A DNA stretch of 64,000 bases, taken from contig NZ_JYJA01000037.1 in assembly GCF_000956465.1 (NCBI RefSeq), forward strand, positions 245,998 to 309,997, read 5' to 3'. This document shows positions 7,063 through 16,354 of the stretch, piece by piece. The position numbers were made by a program, and so were the translations under genes. This DNA is from Microbacterium trichothecenolyticum (GTDB taxonomy: Bacteria > Actinomycetota > Actinomycetes > Actinomycetales > Microbacteriaceae). The notes below the pieces were generated by a model that was given only the letters and a program-made list of their open reading frames with translations, searched no databases and had not been told where the DNA came from. Each line of letters opens with the position of its first letter. Within the stretch, counting starts at the first letter, position 1.

Positions 7063-9063
7063 GTGACGATGACGCACCACTCTGATTTCCCCCCGCCAGT
7101 GACCGGCCTCACTGACGTCGACCCGGCGCGGGTCGGCCGCGTTCGGTGGGAGTCCTTCGCCGACGCACTCGTCGCATCCGCATGGAACTACGCCTCACCG
7201 TCCGGGGCCTTGCTGGACCTTCCTGGCCCTGTCAGCGCGTCAGGCCGTTGGAGCACGGCGCACGAGGGCTATGCCCGGACGTTCCTCGCGGCCGCATTCC
7301 GCGTCCGAGGGGCCGACGGCGTCGACCCCTCACGCTGGATGGAGCGGTACGCGAGCGGTCTGGCCGCCGGAGTAGATCCGTACCATGCCGAAAGGTGGCC
7401 GACGATCGCCGAGCGCCGGCAGTCTGTTCCGGAGGCCGCCTCGATCGCGATCGCGCTGAGCGAGACCAAACCCTGGCTGTGGGACCGCCTCGACGAATCG
7501 GTACAGGCTCGGACGATCGACTATCTCGCAGGCGTCGTCGGCACGGCCGGGTACACGAACAACTGGACTTGGTTCCAGAACGTGATCGAGGCGTTCCTGG
7601 CCGAGGTGGGCGGTCCGTGGAGTCAAGCCGACCTCGACCGCAATGATGAGATTCAGGAGCGGCTCTACGTCCGCGACGGCTGGTACTCGGACGGCGCGAA
7701 CCCGGTCGGCGCAAAGCAGAACTTCGATTACTACGCGGGTTGGGCTTGGCACGTCTACCCCCTGCTGCACGCGCGCATCCAGCGGCGGGAGCTGTCGGCC
7801 ACGCACAAGGAGCGCCTCGCCGCGTATGTCGAGCAGGCGGTCGACCTGATCGGAACACGCGGAGCTCCGCTGTTCCAGGGGCGCTCTCTCACCTATCGGT
7901 TCGCGATGCTCGCGCCGTTCTGGGCCGCGGCGATCGCCGATGCGGGCCCGTTGCGAAGCGGCGAGACACGGGTCATCGCCGATCGCGTCCTGCAGTACTT
8001 CCGCGACGCGGGCGCCGTCGATGAGCGCGGCCTCCTCTCGATCGGGTGGCACCGCGAGTTCCTGCCTATCCGCCAGCTCTATACCGGTGCAGGCTCGACG
8101 TACTGGGCCAGCAAGGGTCTGCTCGGTCTGCTGCTGCCGGCCGATCACCCGGAATGGGTCGACTCACCTCCTGCGGACGCACGCGAGCCTGTGAGGCAGC
8201 GCGCCCTCGAAGCACCCGGCTGGATCGTTGTGCGAACCGAAGACGGAATCGTGCGCGCCCTGAACCACGGCACCGATGGCGACCGCCACCACCCGGAGGG
8301 TGCGCGGGCCGACAAGCCGCTCTATCAGCGCCTTGCGTACTCGAACGTGACGGCGCCCGATCTCTCGCCGAACGGCATCATTGGGCCCCGCGAGAGCCAC
8401 ACGTCGCTGCTCGACGCCGACGGCGTGCCGTCCCATCGCGGCAGGATCGAGCGCCTGCACCTGAGCGAACGTGTCGCGGTGTCGAGATCGCGGGTGCACT
8501 GGCTCGATATGCCAGGCTCCGTCCACACACCGGACTCCGATGTCTGGGTGGGGATGCGTCGCGGACCCGTCGTCACGACCGCATCAGTGGTGAACGGGGT
8601 CCATGAGCTGCGCCTCGCCTGGTACGAGCCGGTTCCGGTCGTCGCCCATCCGACGAAGATCGACGATGCCGACGCGGCATGGCCGGCCGCCTCCGGCCCC
8701 TGGCGAGTCCGCTTCGATGGGTGGGCACTTCCCGTCGACGACCCGCACGAGGCCGAGACATCCGCAGGCAGCGCGGTGCGCGCCGATGGCATCCGAACGA
8801 GTGTCATCGGCATTCGCGTAGTCGACAGCAGCGGGGTCCGCCGTGGCGGGATCCCGACTCCGTTCTCGCGCAACTCGCTGACTCCCTGGGCCGAGACCCC
8901 CGAGGTCTCCCCCGGTCAGGTTGCCGCTGCACTCGTGATTCTCGGCACCGGTTCACCCGACCGCGACCCGATCGTCTCGCTCGACGTCACACCGGGATCG
9001 ATCACGGTGAGGTGGGCCGACGGCACGGTTGACGAGGTTGCTGCTGAAGGCGTGGTCCGCTGA
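7063..9063 (+). CDS. DUF2264 protein (GH154-type glycosidase)
   Basis: A 666-residue protein without a signal peptide, so probably cytoplasmic. The N-terminal half has the features of DUF2264: SVPEAASIAIALSETKPWLW, then NNWTWFQNVIEAFL, then YVRDGWYSDGANPVGAKQNFDYY, consistent with an alpha/alpha barrel. From memory, the family is classed as GH154, with beta-glucuronidase activity reported for some members. A uronidase would fit removal of a uronic acid from rhamnogalacturonan fragments, but the substrate here is inferred. The start is the GTG at 7063, with an ATG 6 bases in as alternative. Its stop overlaps the next start (TGATG). Confidence 0.85.
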   Translation: MTMTHHSDFPPPVTGLTDVDPARVGRVRWESFADALVASAWNYASPSGALLDLPGPVSASGRWSTAHEGYARTFLAAAFRVRGADGVDPSRWMERYASGLAAGVDPYHAERWPTIAERRQSVPEAASIAIALSETKPWLWDRLDESVQARTIDYLAGVVGTAGYTNNWTWFQNVIEAFLAEVGGPWSQADLDRNDEIQERLYVRDGWYSDGANPVGAKQNFDYYAGWAWHVYPLLHARIQRRELSATHKERLAAYVEQAVDLIGTRGAPLFQGRSLTYRFAMLAPFWAAAIADAGPLRSGETRVIADRVLQYFRDAGAVDERGLLSIGWHREFLPIRQLYTGAGSTYWASKGLLGLLLPADHPEWVDSPPADAREPVRQRALEAPGWIVVRTEDGIVRALNHGTDGDRHHPEGARADKPLYQRLAYSNVTAPDLSPNGIIGPRESHTSLLDADGVPSHRGRIERLHLSERVAVSRSRVHWLDMPGSVHTPDSDVWVGMRRGPVVTTASVVNGVHELRLAWYEPVPVVAHPTKIDDADAAWPAASGPWRVRFDGWALPVDDPHEAETSAGSAVRADGIRTSVIGIRVVDSSGVRRGGIPTPFSRNSLTPWAETPEVSPGQVAAALVILGTGSPDRDPIVSLDVTPGSITVRWADGTVDEVAAEGVVR

Positions 9064-10064
9064 TGAGCCTTCCTCACGCAATGTTCGCGGCAGGCTCGGC
9101 GAGCCTCTTCGACGATCTGTTCGACAAGCATGCCGTCGCCAGACTCCGTAGCTACATCACCCTGGACGATGAGCTGCTCACGGCGGACCTCACCGACATC
9201 CCGGCGCGGGCTCGCGACGTCGAACTCCTCATCACGGGCTGGGGTGCACCCCGCTTCGATGCGGAGATGCTGTCGCATTGGCCCAATCTGCGGGCGATCG
9301 TACATGCCGCCGGCTCGGTGAAGCGTCTCGTCACCCCCGACCTCTGGGACCGAGGGATCCGTGTCTCCAGCTGTGCGCAGGCGAACGCCTATCCCGTGGC
9401 CGAATACACACTCGCGATGATCTTGCTGAGCGTGAAGCGCACGCTGGAGTCGTCGCGAGAGTTCGCGTCGACGCAGAACCTCCTGGCGTCCCTCCCGAGC
9501 GGCCGTTTCGGGGCGTTCGGCGTGACCGTCGGCATCATCGGGGCATCCAGGATCGGGCGGCGCGTCATCGAACTGCTCCGTCCTTTCGACATCCGTTGTC
9601 TTCTCTACGACCCCTCGCTCACCGACGCGGAGGCACGCGCCCTCGGCGCGCAGCCGGCGACCCTCGCGGAGCTTCTCACGCGTTCGGATGTCGTCACGGT
9701 GCACGCACCTTCGCTGCCGGAGACACGGCGGATGATCGGACGTGAGCAACTCGCGCTCATGCGGGACGATGCCGTCCTGATCAACACCGCGCGCGGAGCG
9801 CTCGTCGACACGGACGCGCTCGTAGCCGAAGTGGCGTCGGGCCGTCTCCGCGCCGTCCTCGACGTCACTGATCCGGAACCGCTCCCGCCGGGCCACCCGC
9901 TGTTCACATTGCCGGGCGTGACTCTCACCCCTCACGTGGCGGGTTCGCTGGGTAACGAGCTGCAGCGTATCGGCTCGTCCGTCGTCGACGAGGTCGAACG
10001 CTATGTCACCAGCGACGAGCTCGCCGGCGAGGTGACCTCGCCCGATCTGGCGAAGATCGCCTGA
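9063..10064 (+). CDS. D-isomer-specific 2-hydroxyacid dehydrogenase family protein
   Basis: A 333-residue NAD(P)-dependent oxidoreductase. The catalytic triad is recognisable: Arg in LINTARGALVD, Glu in DVTDPEPLP and His in TPHVAGS. The dinucleotide-binding loop reads GIIGASRIGRR, so the second glycine of the usual GxGxxG is Ser. Members reduce or oxidise 2-keto/2-hydroxy acids. Placed between a uronidase-like enzyme and a ThuA protein in one tight operon, it may process a sugar acid from pectin. The ATG overlaps the upstream stop by one base. Confidence 0.88.
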   Translation: MSLPHAMFAAGSASLFDDLFDKHAVARLRSYITLDDELLTADLTDIPARARDVELLITGWGAPRFDAEMLSHWPNLRAIVHAAGSVKRLVTPDLWDRGIRVSSCAQANAYPVAEYTLAMILLSVKRTLESSREFASTQNLLASLPSGRFGAFGVTVGIIGASRIGRRVIELLRPFDIRCLLYDPSLTDAEARALGAQPATLAELLTRSDVVTVHAPSLPETRRMIGREQLALMRDDAVLINTARGALVDTDALVAEVASGRLRAVLDVTDPEPLPPGHPLFTLPGVTLTPHVAGSLGNELQRIGSSVVDEVERYVTSDELAGEVTSPDLAKIA

Positions 10065-10073
10065 AGTGCCTCT

Positions 10074-10751
10074 GTGAAAGCCCTCATCGCCAGCGGGAGC
10101 GGGCGCTACGGGGATCCCTGGCACCCGTTCCCGCGCAGCAGCGCCCGGCTCGGCTCCATCTTGCACGCCGCGGGGTTTCTGGTATCGATCGATCACGATG
10201 TAGACCGCGCGCTCACCCGTCTGGACGGATTCGACCTGCTCGTAGTCAACGCTGGCGATCCTTGGCGGTCCCCCGCAGGCGACGCCGTCGTGGCTACGAC
10301 GCCGGATACGGCGCCGTTCGCACGCGCACTCGACCGCGGGGTCGGCGTTCTCGCGATGCATTCCGCTGTGTCGTCACTGCGCGACTATCCGGAGTGGGCG
10401 CCGGCCGTCGGCGCCATTTGGGTGCCACGAGTTTCGCACCATCCGCCGATCGGGCCCACGTCAGTGCGCGAACTCGCGCAGGACGGTTCGGAGCGAGGCT
10501 GTTTCGAGGTGTTCGACGAGCGATACTGCTCGCTGCAACGGATCGGGCGCTCAAGGGTCGTCGCGGACCACGAGGGCATCGCGGGCATGGAGCCGACCGC
10601 GTGGGTACGTCGCGCGGGCGCCGCGCGGATCGCCGTGGATGTGCTCGGTCACGATGAGCGCTCGTTCGAGTCCGCCGGACACCGCGACCTGGTGCGACGA
10701 CTCGCGCTGTGGGCGACGGGGTTCCTCGCCGATGGCGACCTCGCGCGGTGA
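10074..10751 (+). CDS. ThuA-domain protein
   Basis: A 225-residue single-domain protein with the flavodoxin-like ThuA fold: MKALIASGSGRYGDPWHPF at the start, FDLLVVNAGDPW, GVGVLAMHSAVSSLRDYPEW in the middle, and FEVFDERY later. ThuA proteins occur in sugar catabolic operons, originally trehalose utilisation, and are linked to 3-keto-glycoside metabolism. Their chemistry is not firmly settled. It starts with GTG 9 bases after the dehydrogenase stop and ends the rightward operon. A second ThuA gene in this window (47489-48148) is also directly next to an oxidoreductase gene. Confidence 0.8.
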   Translation: MKALIASGSGRYGDPWHPFPRSSARLGSILHAAGFLVSIDHDVDRALTRLDGFDLLVVNAGDPWRSPAGDAVVATTPDTAPFARALDRGVGVLAMHSAVSSLRDYPEWAPAVGAIWVPRVSHHPPIGPTSVRELAQDGSERGCFEVFDERYCSLQRIGRSRVVADHEGIAGMEPTAWVRRAGAARIAVDVLGHDERSFESAGHRDLVRRLALWATGFLADGDLAR

Positions 10752-10976
10752 CTTTCGCCGCCCGATCCGATTCCGGACTCGTCGGCACGATGCCGCGGCA
10801 GGATGCTGGCGGCTGTCCTCGAGAGTGAGCGGCGCCACCTGATCGGTCGGGGATGTGCTCGCAGCCTTTCTAGCCGCTCGCGAAGTCGGACTTCGCCTCC
10901 TGGTTTGAGGCCCTACGACTCTCTGATCCTGCACTGCTCCGACTCGCCACCACGCGCTACCCCTCGTACAACCAAA

Positions 10977-11010
10977 CTGCTGCCCCTCCCGTAGCCGGAA
11001 GGGGCAGCAG
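10977..11010 (-). terminator. Intrinsic terminator of the rhamnogalacturonan lyase gene
   Basis: Arms CTGCTGCCCCT (10977-10987) and AGGGGCAGCAG (11000-11010) form an 11-bp stem. On the minus strand it is followed by TTTGGTTGT. It ends the lyase transcript just past its stop and may also stop rightward transcription from the ThuA operon. Confidence 0.8.
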
Positions 11011-11026
11011 CAGTGGGGATGTCAGA

Positions 11027-14000
11027 TCAGTTGAGGGTGAACTTGTAGCTCTGGCTGTTTCCTGCCGCATCGAACACGACGAGCTCGTTCGGGCCGCTGA
11101 CAGCGCCGAAGACGCCCGGCCGGATGCCGTTTACGTCGGACCAGGTGTTGTCGGTCAGATCCTTCACGACGCCGTTCAGCTCGACGCGGTCGATCTTGCC
11201 TGCGTCGTACAGCTTGTAGCTGACGACATCGAACGTATCGCCGGTGGCGCGCGTGAAGCTCGACCCTTCCTTGACTGTTGCTGTCGGTGCCTTCGCGTCC
11301 ACGACGACGTGGAATGCGCCCGTTCGCGATACGTTGCCTGCCCAGTCGTGAGCATTGAACTTGATCGTGTAAGCGCCGTCTGCCAGGCCGACTGTCGCCG
11401 AGTGCGTGCCCGAGGAAGCGCCGTTCACGTTGGTCTGCGTGCTCTTGACCAACTGGGTTCCGCGGTAGACGTTCGCGACGATCTTCTCGAGACCACCAGC
11501 GTCCGACGCGTCGACCTGAATCTGCAGCTCACGCACCAGACCAGCCGACGGCGCCACCAGCGACACCTCGGGACGCACCGTGTCCGCTGCCGGCTCGGCG
11601 CCGGCGTAACGGATGTCGGGGGTCGGCGGCTGTTCCATGTCGTGCCCCAGGAAGTAGTCGACCTGGCCGGACTGGACGTATCCCTTCTGGTTCATTCCAC
11701 CGCGGTACAGCGGGTTGTGGGCCAGTGTGTAGAGGCGCTGGTCCGTCGGGATGTCGGTGGTGAAGATCACCAGCTCGTCGAACTCGGGCGTGGTCAGGAC
11801 GATCTCCTCCCGCCAGTCGCCGAAGATGTCACCCACGTGCAGGTAATTCACCGAACCGCCGGAAGCGGTGACCGCGCCATACTCCTCCGTGCGCAGCAGC
11901 GTCGGGGTCTCGTCCCAGTTGGTCGGGTTCTCCCAGTCCCACTTCGTGACGCGCGCGTCGCGGTTGTCGGGGGTGGGGTTGGCGTGCCAGATCTCGCGGA
12001 GCGGGTCTCCGTCCCACCAGACGTTGTGGCCAGGCCACGGCTGCTTCGCGGTGTCGGCCTCCACGAGCTGGTTGGTCGCGGCGTTCCACAGCCCGATCTG
12101 GCTCGCCTCCCAGTTGGGCTCGCCGTCCAGGGTGTAGGTCTCCAGACCGGGGAAGCGCGGGTCGACGTCGGCGACGTTGCCTCGACCGGCATCGCCCTCG
12201 CCCATCGGCTTGTTCGAGAAGTGCTTCCAGATCACCTCGCCGGACGACGCGTCGTAGTAGTAGTCGAGGAGGTTCCCTGCGTGGGTCTGCTGGATGCCGT
12301 AGCCCTCGAGTCCAGGCCGTGCCGGGTCGATGTCGGTGACGTAATAGCGGTCGCCGTGACGGATGTCCTGCGGGGTGAGGCTGTACCGGAGTGTTCCGTC
12401 GCCGTTGAGCGCATACGCGATCTCGAGGATCTCGTCCCGCCCGTCGCCATCGAGGTCGACGATCCGCGAGTTGTGGCCGTCGTGCAGATCCTGGGATCCG
12501 CGGTGGAACTGCCACAGTTCGGAGATCTGCTCACCGTCGAAGTTCCAGGCTGCGTGCGCGAGGTTCATCCTCGCCGGCTGGCCCCCGCCGATGCGATTCT
12601 TCATGTACGCGACGAGACTCGGCGTTTCGCCGTCGAGGTAGGCGACGCTGAAACGGACGTACAGAGCGCCGTCGGACACGTAATTGTCCGGGAGCGGCGC
12701 TGTCGCCCGCAACGTGCCGGTTTCACCATCGAGGATTGCGACGTACTGGTCGAGATCGTCAGATCCCCCGGTGAACACCTGACCGTCGCCGAACGTGACA
12801 CCGTTCGCGAGCTTGATCGCCACCTCTGACTTGCCGTCGCTGTCGAAGTCGTAGACGGCCACACCATCGTTGTGCCCGACGTCGATTGTGGCCGAGCCGC
12901 CCTCCACGTTGTCCTGGTCGATGCTGTTGTAGCCGAAGTCGACAGACCACAGGAAGGTCCCGTCGCTGCGATAGGCCTCGATCTGCTGCTGCTCGTTGTG
13001 ACGGTCGACGAGGTAGTCATACGCCCCATCGCCGTCGAGGTCACCGGTCCACGTGAACTTGATCGGCCCCTTGTCCTCGCGCAGCGGGATGCGCACGATC
13101 GGCTCGATGGCGTGGTCGGCCGACAGCGTGAACGCCTTGCTCGGAGTCTGCTTGTCGCCATCGACCACAGGTCGCACGCGGTATGAGTTCGACTTCGACA
13201 GATCGGCCGTCGCGTCCATGAAGCTGGTGCCACCTGTCAGCGGCGCCGGAGTGAGCGTCTTGTAGGGCGCACCACCAGTCGAACGCTCGACGACGAATCC
13301 GAGATCGGTGGGGTCGAGGCCGAGCAGGCGCCAGCTGACATGCACATCCGTCTCGTTGGCACGAACCGCGACGACGCCGCGGTCGAGGCGCTCCATCGGA
13401 CGCACAAGACGCTCCGTGATCTCCGTCGTGAGCGACTCGGAGGCCTCCGACGAGCCGCCTACACCGACAGCGACCACCTGATAGATGTAGGGGATGGTCG
13501 TGAAGACGTCGTTGTCCACATACGTCGGCTCGTCGACGCGCGCGATCAGTTCGAACGGAATGTCCGTCTGCGTCGTCCGGTACACGATCCACTCGAGGGC
13601 GTCCCCACCACCCCCGTCCCACGCGATGGTGGCAGACTCACGCTCGAGCGCTTCGACGCGCAATCCTGTGGGCGGAGCGGGTGCCTCGGCGTCGGGGTCG
13701 ACCACGGTCACTTCGACGGGATCGCTGTCCGGGGAAGCGTACTCACCCCGCTGCTGTGTCACGGTGTAGCTATAGGCCTCTCCGCGGATGAGACCGGTGT
13801 CGGTGAACGTCGGTTCGGTCGTCGTGCCCGCCTCGACGCGGCTCTGTCCCCCGCCCGTCCGGTACACGGTGTACCCGGTTGCACCGGGCATCGCGTCCCA
13901 CGCCAGCGTGACAGTCGCTGCCGCCGGGTCGGTATCGGATGCCACGAACCCAGTCGGCGCGTTCGGCAACGCGTAGACATGCAGGCCGTTCAGCCGGCCG

Positions 14001-14503
14001 ACGTTCTGGAGCGCCTTGATCGTCAGCTGTCCGTCCGTCACGGCGATGCTCGCAAACGTGTGCTCACGGATCTCACCGCCGGGCGTACTGGGCCCCGGGT
14101 ACAGCGTCCCCTCGATCTCCAGGTTTGTGCGGTTCCCGGAGCCGGCTTGGATGTCTCCCATCCAGGCCGTCACGTTGTACAGGCCGTTCGGAACGTCCAC
14201 CACGAATTCGTATGGTGTCGAGTTCACGAAGTCCCCGCGCATCAGGTCCTCCCCGCCGCGGTCCTTCGCGTCCCTCGGGGCTGTCGTGAAGCCGTATCCG
14301 AGTTCGGGCGAGTACGCAACGGTGGGGTCGACCCCGATCCATCCCTCGGGTGACGCGCTGCCCACGGGGCCGAAGTCGAACGACACGTCCGTGACGCTCT
14401 CTGCGGCGATCGCGCTCACGCCAGGCAGCAGTGCGACCGCCAGTACGGAGATCGTGGCTGCGGCGACTCCTGCCGAGCGTCGCCTCGCAGTCCGTTGAAC
14501 CAT
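11027..14503 (-). CDS. Secreted rhamnogalacturonan lyase, PL11 family, multidomain
   Basis: 1158 residues. The start is the ATG at 14503 after GAGGAGG; the longer reading to 14647 is unsupported. A signal peptide (about residues 1-33, ending near AIAAES) precedes a beta-sandwich domain opening with SFDFGPVGSASPEGW. Fibronectin-III-like domains follow (PTGFVASDTDPAAATVTLAWD, then PPTGLRVEALERESATIAWD). The PL11 catalytic beta-propeller covers roughly residues 480-1030, with recurring DxDxDG calcium-type loops (DLDGDGAYDYL, DFDSDGKSEVA, DLDGDGRDEIL) and GDIFGDWREEIVL. A C-terminal Ig-like domain ends the protein. PL11 enzymes cleave the rhamnose-galacturonate backbone of pectin outside the cell, feeding the importer encoded nearby. 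Confidence 0.92.
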   Translation of the reverse strand: MVQRTARRRSAGVAAATISVLAVALLPGVSAIAAESVTDVSFDFGPVGSASPEGWIGVDPTVAYSPELGYGFTTAPRDAKDRGGEDLMRGDFVNSTPYEFVVDVPNGLYNVTAWMGDIQAGSGNRTNLEIEGTLYPGPSTPGGEIREHTFASIAVTDGQLTIKALQNVGRLNGLHVYALPNAPTGFVASDTDPAAATVTLAWDAMPGATGYTVYRTGGGQSRVEAGTTTEPTFTDTGLIRGEAYSYTVTQQRGEYASPDSDPVEVTVVDPDAEAPAPPTGLRVEALERESATIAWDGGGGDALEWIVYRTTQTDIPFELIARVDEPTYVDNDVFTTIPYIYQVVAVGVGGSSEASESLTTEITERLVRPMERLDRGVVAVRANETDVHVSWRLLGLDPTDLGFVVERSTGGAPYKTLTPAPLTGGTSFMDATADLSKSNSYRVRPVVDGDKQTPSKAFTLSADHAIEPIVRIPLREDKGPIKFTWTGDLDGDGAYDYLVDRHNEQQQIEAYRSDGTFLWSVDFGYNSIDQDNVEGGSATIDVGHNDGVAVYDFDSDGKSEVAIKLANGVTFGDGQVFTGGSDDLDQYVAILDGETGTLRATAPLPDNYVSDGALYVRFSVAYLDGETPSLVAYMKNRIGGGQPARMNLAHAAWNFDGEQISELWQFHRGSQDLHDGHNSRIVDLDGDGRDEILEIAYALNGDGTLRYSLTPQDIRHGDRYYVTDIDPARPGLEGYGIQQTHAGNLLDYYYDASSGEVIWKHFSNKPMGEGDAGRGNVADVDPRFPGLETYTLDGEPNWEASQIGLWNAATNQLVEADTAKQPWPGHNVWWDGDPLREIWHANPTPDNRDARVTKWDWENPTNWDETPTLLRTEEYGAVTASGGSVNYLHVGDIFGDWREEIVLTTPEFDELVIFTTDIPTDQRLYTLAHNPLYRGGMNQKGYVQSGQVDYFLGHDMEQPPTPDIRYAGAEPAADTVRPEVSLVAPSAGLVRELQIQVDASDAGGLEKIVANVYRGTQLVKSTQTNVNGASSGTHSATVGLADGAYTIKFNAHDWAGNVSRTGAFHVVVDAKAPTATVKEGSSFTRATGDTFDVVSYKLYDAGKIDRVELNGVVKDLTDNTWSDVNGIRPGVFGAVSGPNELVVFDAAGNSQSYKFTLN

Positions 14504-14524
14504 CGGATCCTCCTCGATCATTGT

Positions 14525-14539
14525 GGGAAATCGTTTCCC
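14525..14539. promoter_or_regulatory. LacI-type operator candidate upstream of the PL11 lyase
   Basis: The palindrome GGGAAATCGTTTCCC has 6-bp arms and lies 22 bases upstream of the lyase start codon. The form is typical of LacI/GalR-family operators. The binding regulator is unknown. The short LacI-type protein of the nearby operon is one candidate, a global LacI-type regulator another. Confidence 0.6.
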
Positions 14540-14647
14540 GACTCGATTCGCCACCATGATGGACCGACGATCCCCCCGAACGCACCGAAGCGCACATCCG
14601 CGCACATCAGGTCGCGCCCCCGCGATCCGCACTCCTCCAGCTCGCAA

Positions 14648-14665
14648 GCGGGGCGCCTGCCCCGC
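14648..14665 (-). terminator. Hairpin after the DHA2 transporter gene
   Basis: Inverted repeat GCGGGGC-GCCT-GCCCCGC with a 7-bp GC-only stem, directly past the stop of the leftward transporter gene and upstream of the lyase promoter region. No strong T-run follows, so it is a moderate terminator candidate. Confidence 0.45.
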
Positions 14666-14667
14666 CG

Positions 14668-16275
14668 CTACGCAGACGAGTCGACGTCGGCCATGCCGCT
14701 CGCGGCGGACTCCGCGGCATCAGCGCCGCCTTCGGTCCGCGGGGCGGCTTCCCGGTCATCCCTCGAAGCTCGCAACGGCACCTCCCGGATGAAGAGCACC
14801 GCGATGAATCCGGCGACGACCATCGGAATCAGGGTCGCGAAGACCGGAGTCAGGGCGTCGTTGTAGGCGCCGATGATCGTCTCCCGGAGCTGATCCGGCA
14901 GGTCGCGGACCATCGCCGGCGTGAGCGAGTTCAGATCGCCGGCTTCGCCCCCTCGCGCAGGCATCCGCTCGGCGAGAAGGCTCGTCAGGTTGGCCGTGAA
15001 CAGTGCGCCGACGATCGCGCCGCCGAGGGAGGCGCCGATCTCACGGAAGAAGTTGTTGGACGCCGTGGCGGTGCCCACCTGGGAGTCGGGGAACGAGTTC
15101 TGCACGACGAGCACGAGGATCTGCATGCCGAGGCCCACGCCCAGTCCGAGGACGAACAGATAGCTCATCAGGACCCCGAGCGGCGTATCGACGGCGAGGG
15201 TCGACAGCAGCCACAGACCGATGCCAAGCCCGATCATGCTGGCGATCGGCATCCATTTGTACCGTCCCGTCTTCGCCGCGAGCTGTCCGGTGGTGATCGC
15301 CCCGACCATGAGACCGGCGATCATCGGGATCAGCATCAGCCCCGACACCGTGGCGTTCACGCCGGTGACCATCTGCAGATAGGTGGGCAGGTAGGCGATC
15401 GCGCCGAACATCGCGACACCTATGAAGAGCCCGGCCACCGTGGCGAGCACGAAGTTCCGGGAACGGAAAAGCGCGAGCGGGATGATCGGTTCGACCGCCT
15501 TGTGCTCCGCCAGAACGAAGAGCCCGCTGAAGAGGGTCGCGACGACGATCAGCGTGATGATGAGCGGTGAGTCCCACTCATGTTCGGTGCCGCCCCAGGA
15601 CGCGACCAGGATGATCGCGGAGACCGCGATCGCCATGGTGAGCACGCCCCAGGTGTCGAACCGGATCCTGGTGTCGTGCTTCGGCAGTTTGAGGAAGAAC
15701 GCGGCGAGCGCAATCGCGACGATGCCGAGAGGGATGTTGATCCAGAACGCCCACCGCCAGTGCGCCGTCTCGGTGAACCACCCGCCCAGCAGCGGTCCGA
15801 CGACCGCGGACAGGCCGAAGACGGCGCCCATGACCCCCATGTACTTGGAGCGCTCGCGCACCGGGGCGACGTCCGCGATGATCGCCTGCGACAGGATCAT
15901 CAGCCCGCCCCCACCGACGCCCTGCACGGCGCGGGCGATGATGAGCCACGTCATGTCCGGTGCGAGCCCGCCGACGACCGACCCGATCAGGAAGATCGAC
16001 AGCGCCCCGATGAACAGGCCCTTGCGGCCGATCAGATCGCCGAGCTTGCCGTAGATCGGCATCATGATCGTCGACGCGACAAGGTACGCCGTGGTCACCC
16101 ACAGCATGTGGTTCACCCCTCCGAGCTCGCCCACGATGGTCGGCAGCGCGGTGGAGAAGATCGTCTGATCCAACGAACCCAGCAGCATCGCCACCAGCAG
16201 CCCGGCGAAGACGGGCAGGATATGGCGGGAACCGGTCCGGCTCGCGGTCGTCGTGTCGGGGCGGTATTCACTCAC
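14668..16275 (-). CDS. MFS drug-efflux transporter, DHA2 (EmrB/QacA) family
   Basis: 535 residues and about 14 predicted membrane spans, the usual size for DHA2 proton antiporters. Visible family features are the early LDQTIFSTALPTIVGEL motif, motif A after span 2 (GKLGDLIGRKG), and motif C (GAVFGLSAVVGPLLGGWF) typical of exporters. The C-terminal tail is hydrophilic and acidic. It probably exports toxic organic compounds from the cytoplasmic membrane. It is transcribed alone towards the lyase gene. The convergent placement suggests no functional tie to the pectin locus. Confidence 0.92.
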   Translation of the reverse strand: MSEYRPDTTTASRTGSRHILPVFAGLLVAMLLGSLDQTIFSTALPTIVGELGGVNHMLWVTTAYLVASTIMMPIYGKLGDLIGRKGLFIGALSIFLIGSVVGGLAPDMTWLIIARAVQGVGGGGLMILSQAIIADVAPVRERSKYMGVMGAVFGLSAVVGPLLGGWFTETAHWRWAFWINIPLGIVAIALAAFFLKLPKHDTRIRFDTWGVLTMAIAVSAIILVASWGGTEHEWDSPLIITLIVVATLFSGLFVLAEHKAVEPIIPLALFRSRNFVLATVAGLFIGVAMFGAIAYLPTYLQMVTGVNATVSGLMLIPMIAGLMVGAITTGQLAAKTGRYKWMPIASMIGLGIGLWLLSTLAVDTPLGVLMSYLFVLGLGVGLGMQILVLVVQNSFPDSQVGTATASNNFFREIGASLGGAIVGALFTANLTSLLAERMPARGGEAGDLNSLTPAMVRDLPDQLRETIIGAYNDALTPVFATLIPMVVAGFIAVLFIREVPLRASRDDREAAPRTEGGADAAESAASGMADVDSSA

Positions 16276-16354
16276 CCCTCAATCGTCCGAGCCGATCGCC
16301 CGTGGCGCGTCCCCCCACTGCGGCATTTTCGCGTACCGCGTCCACAGTACGCGC

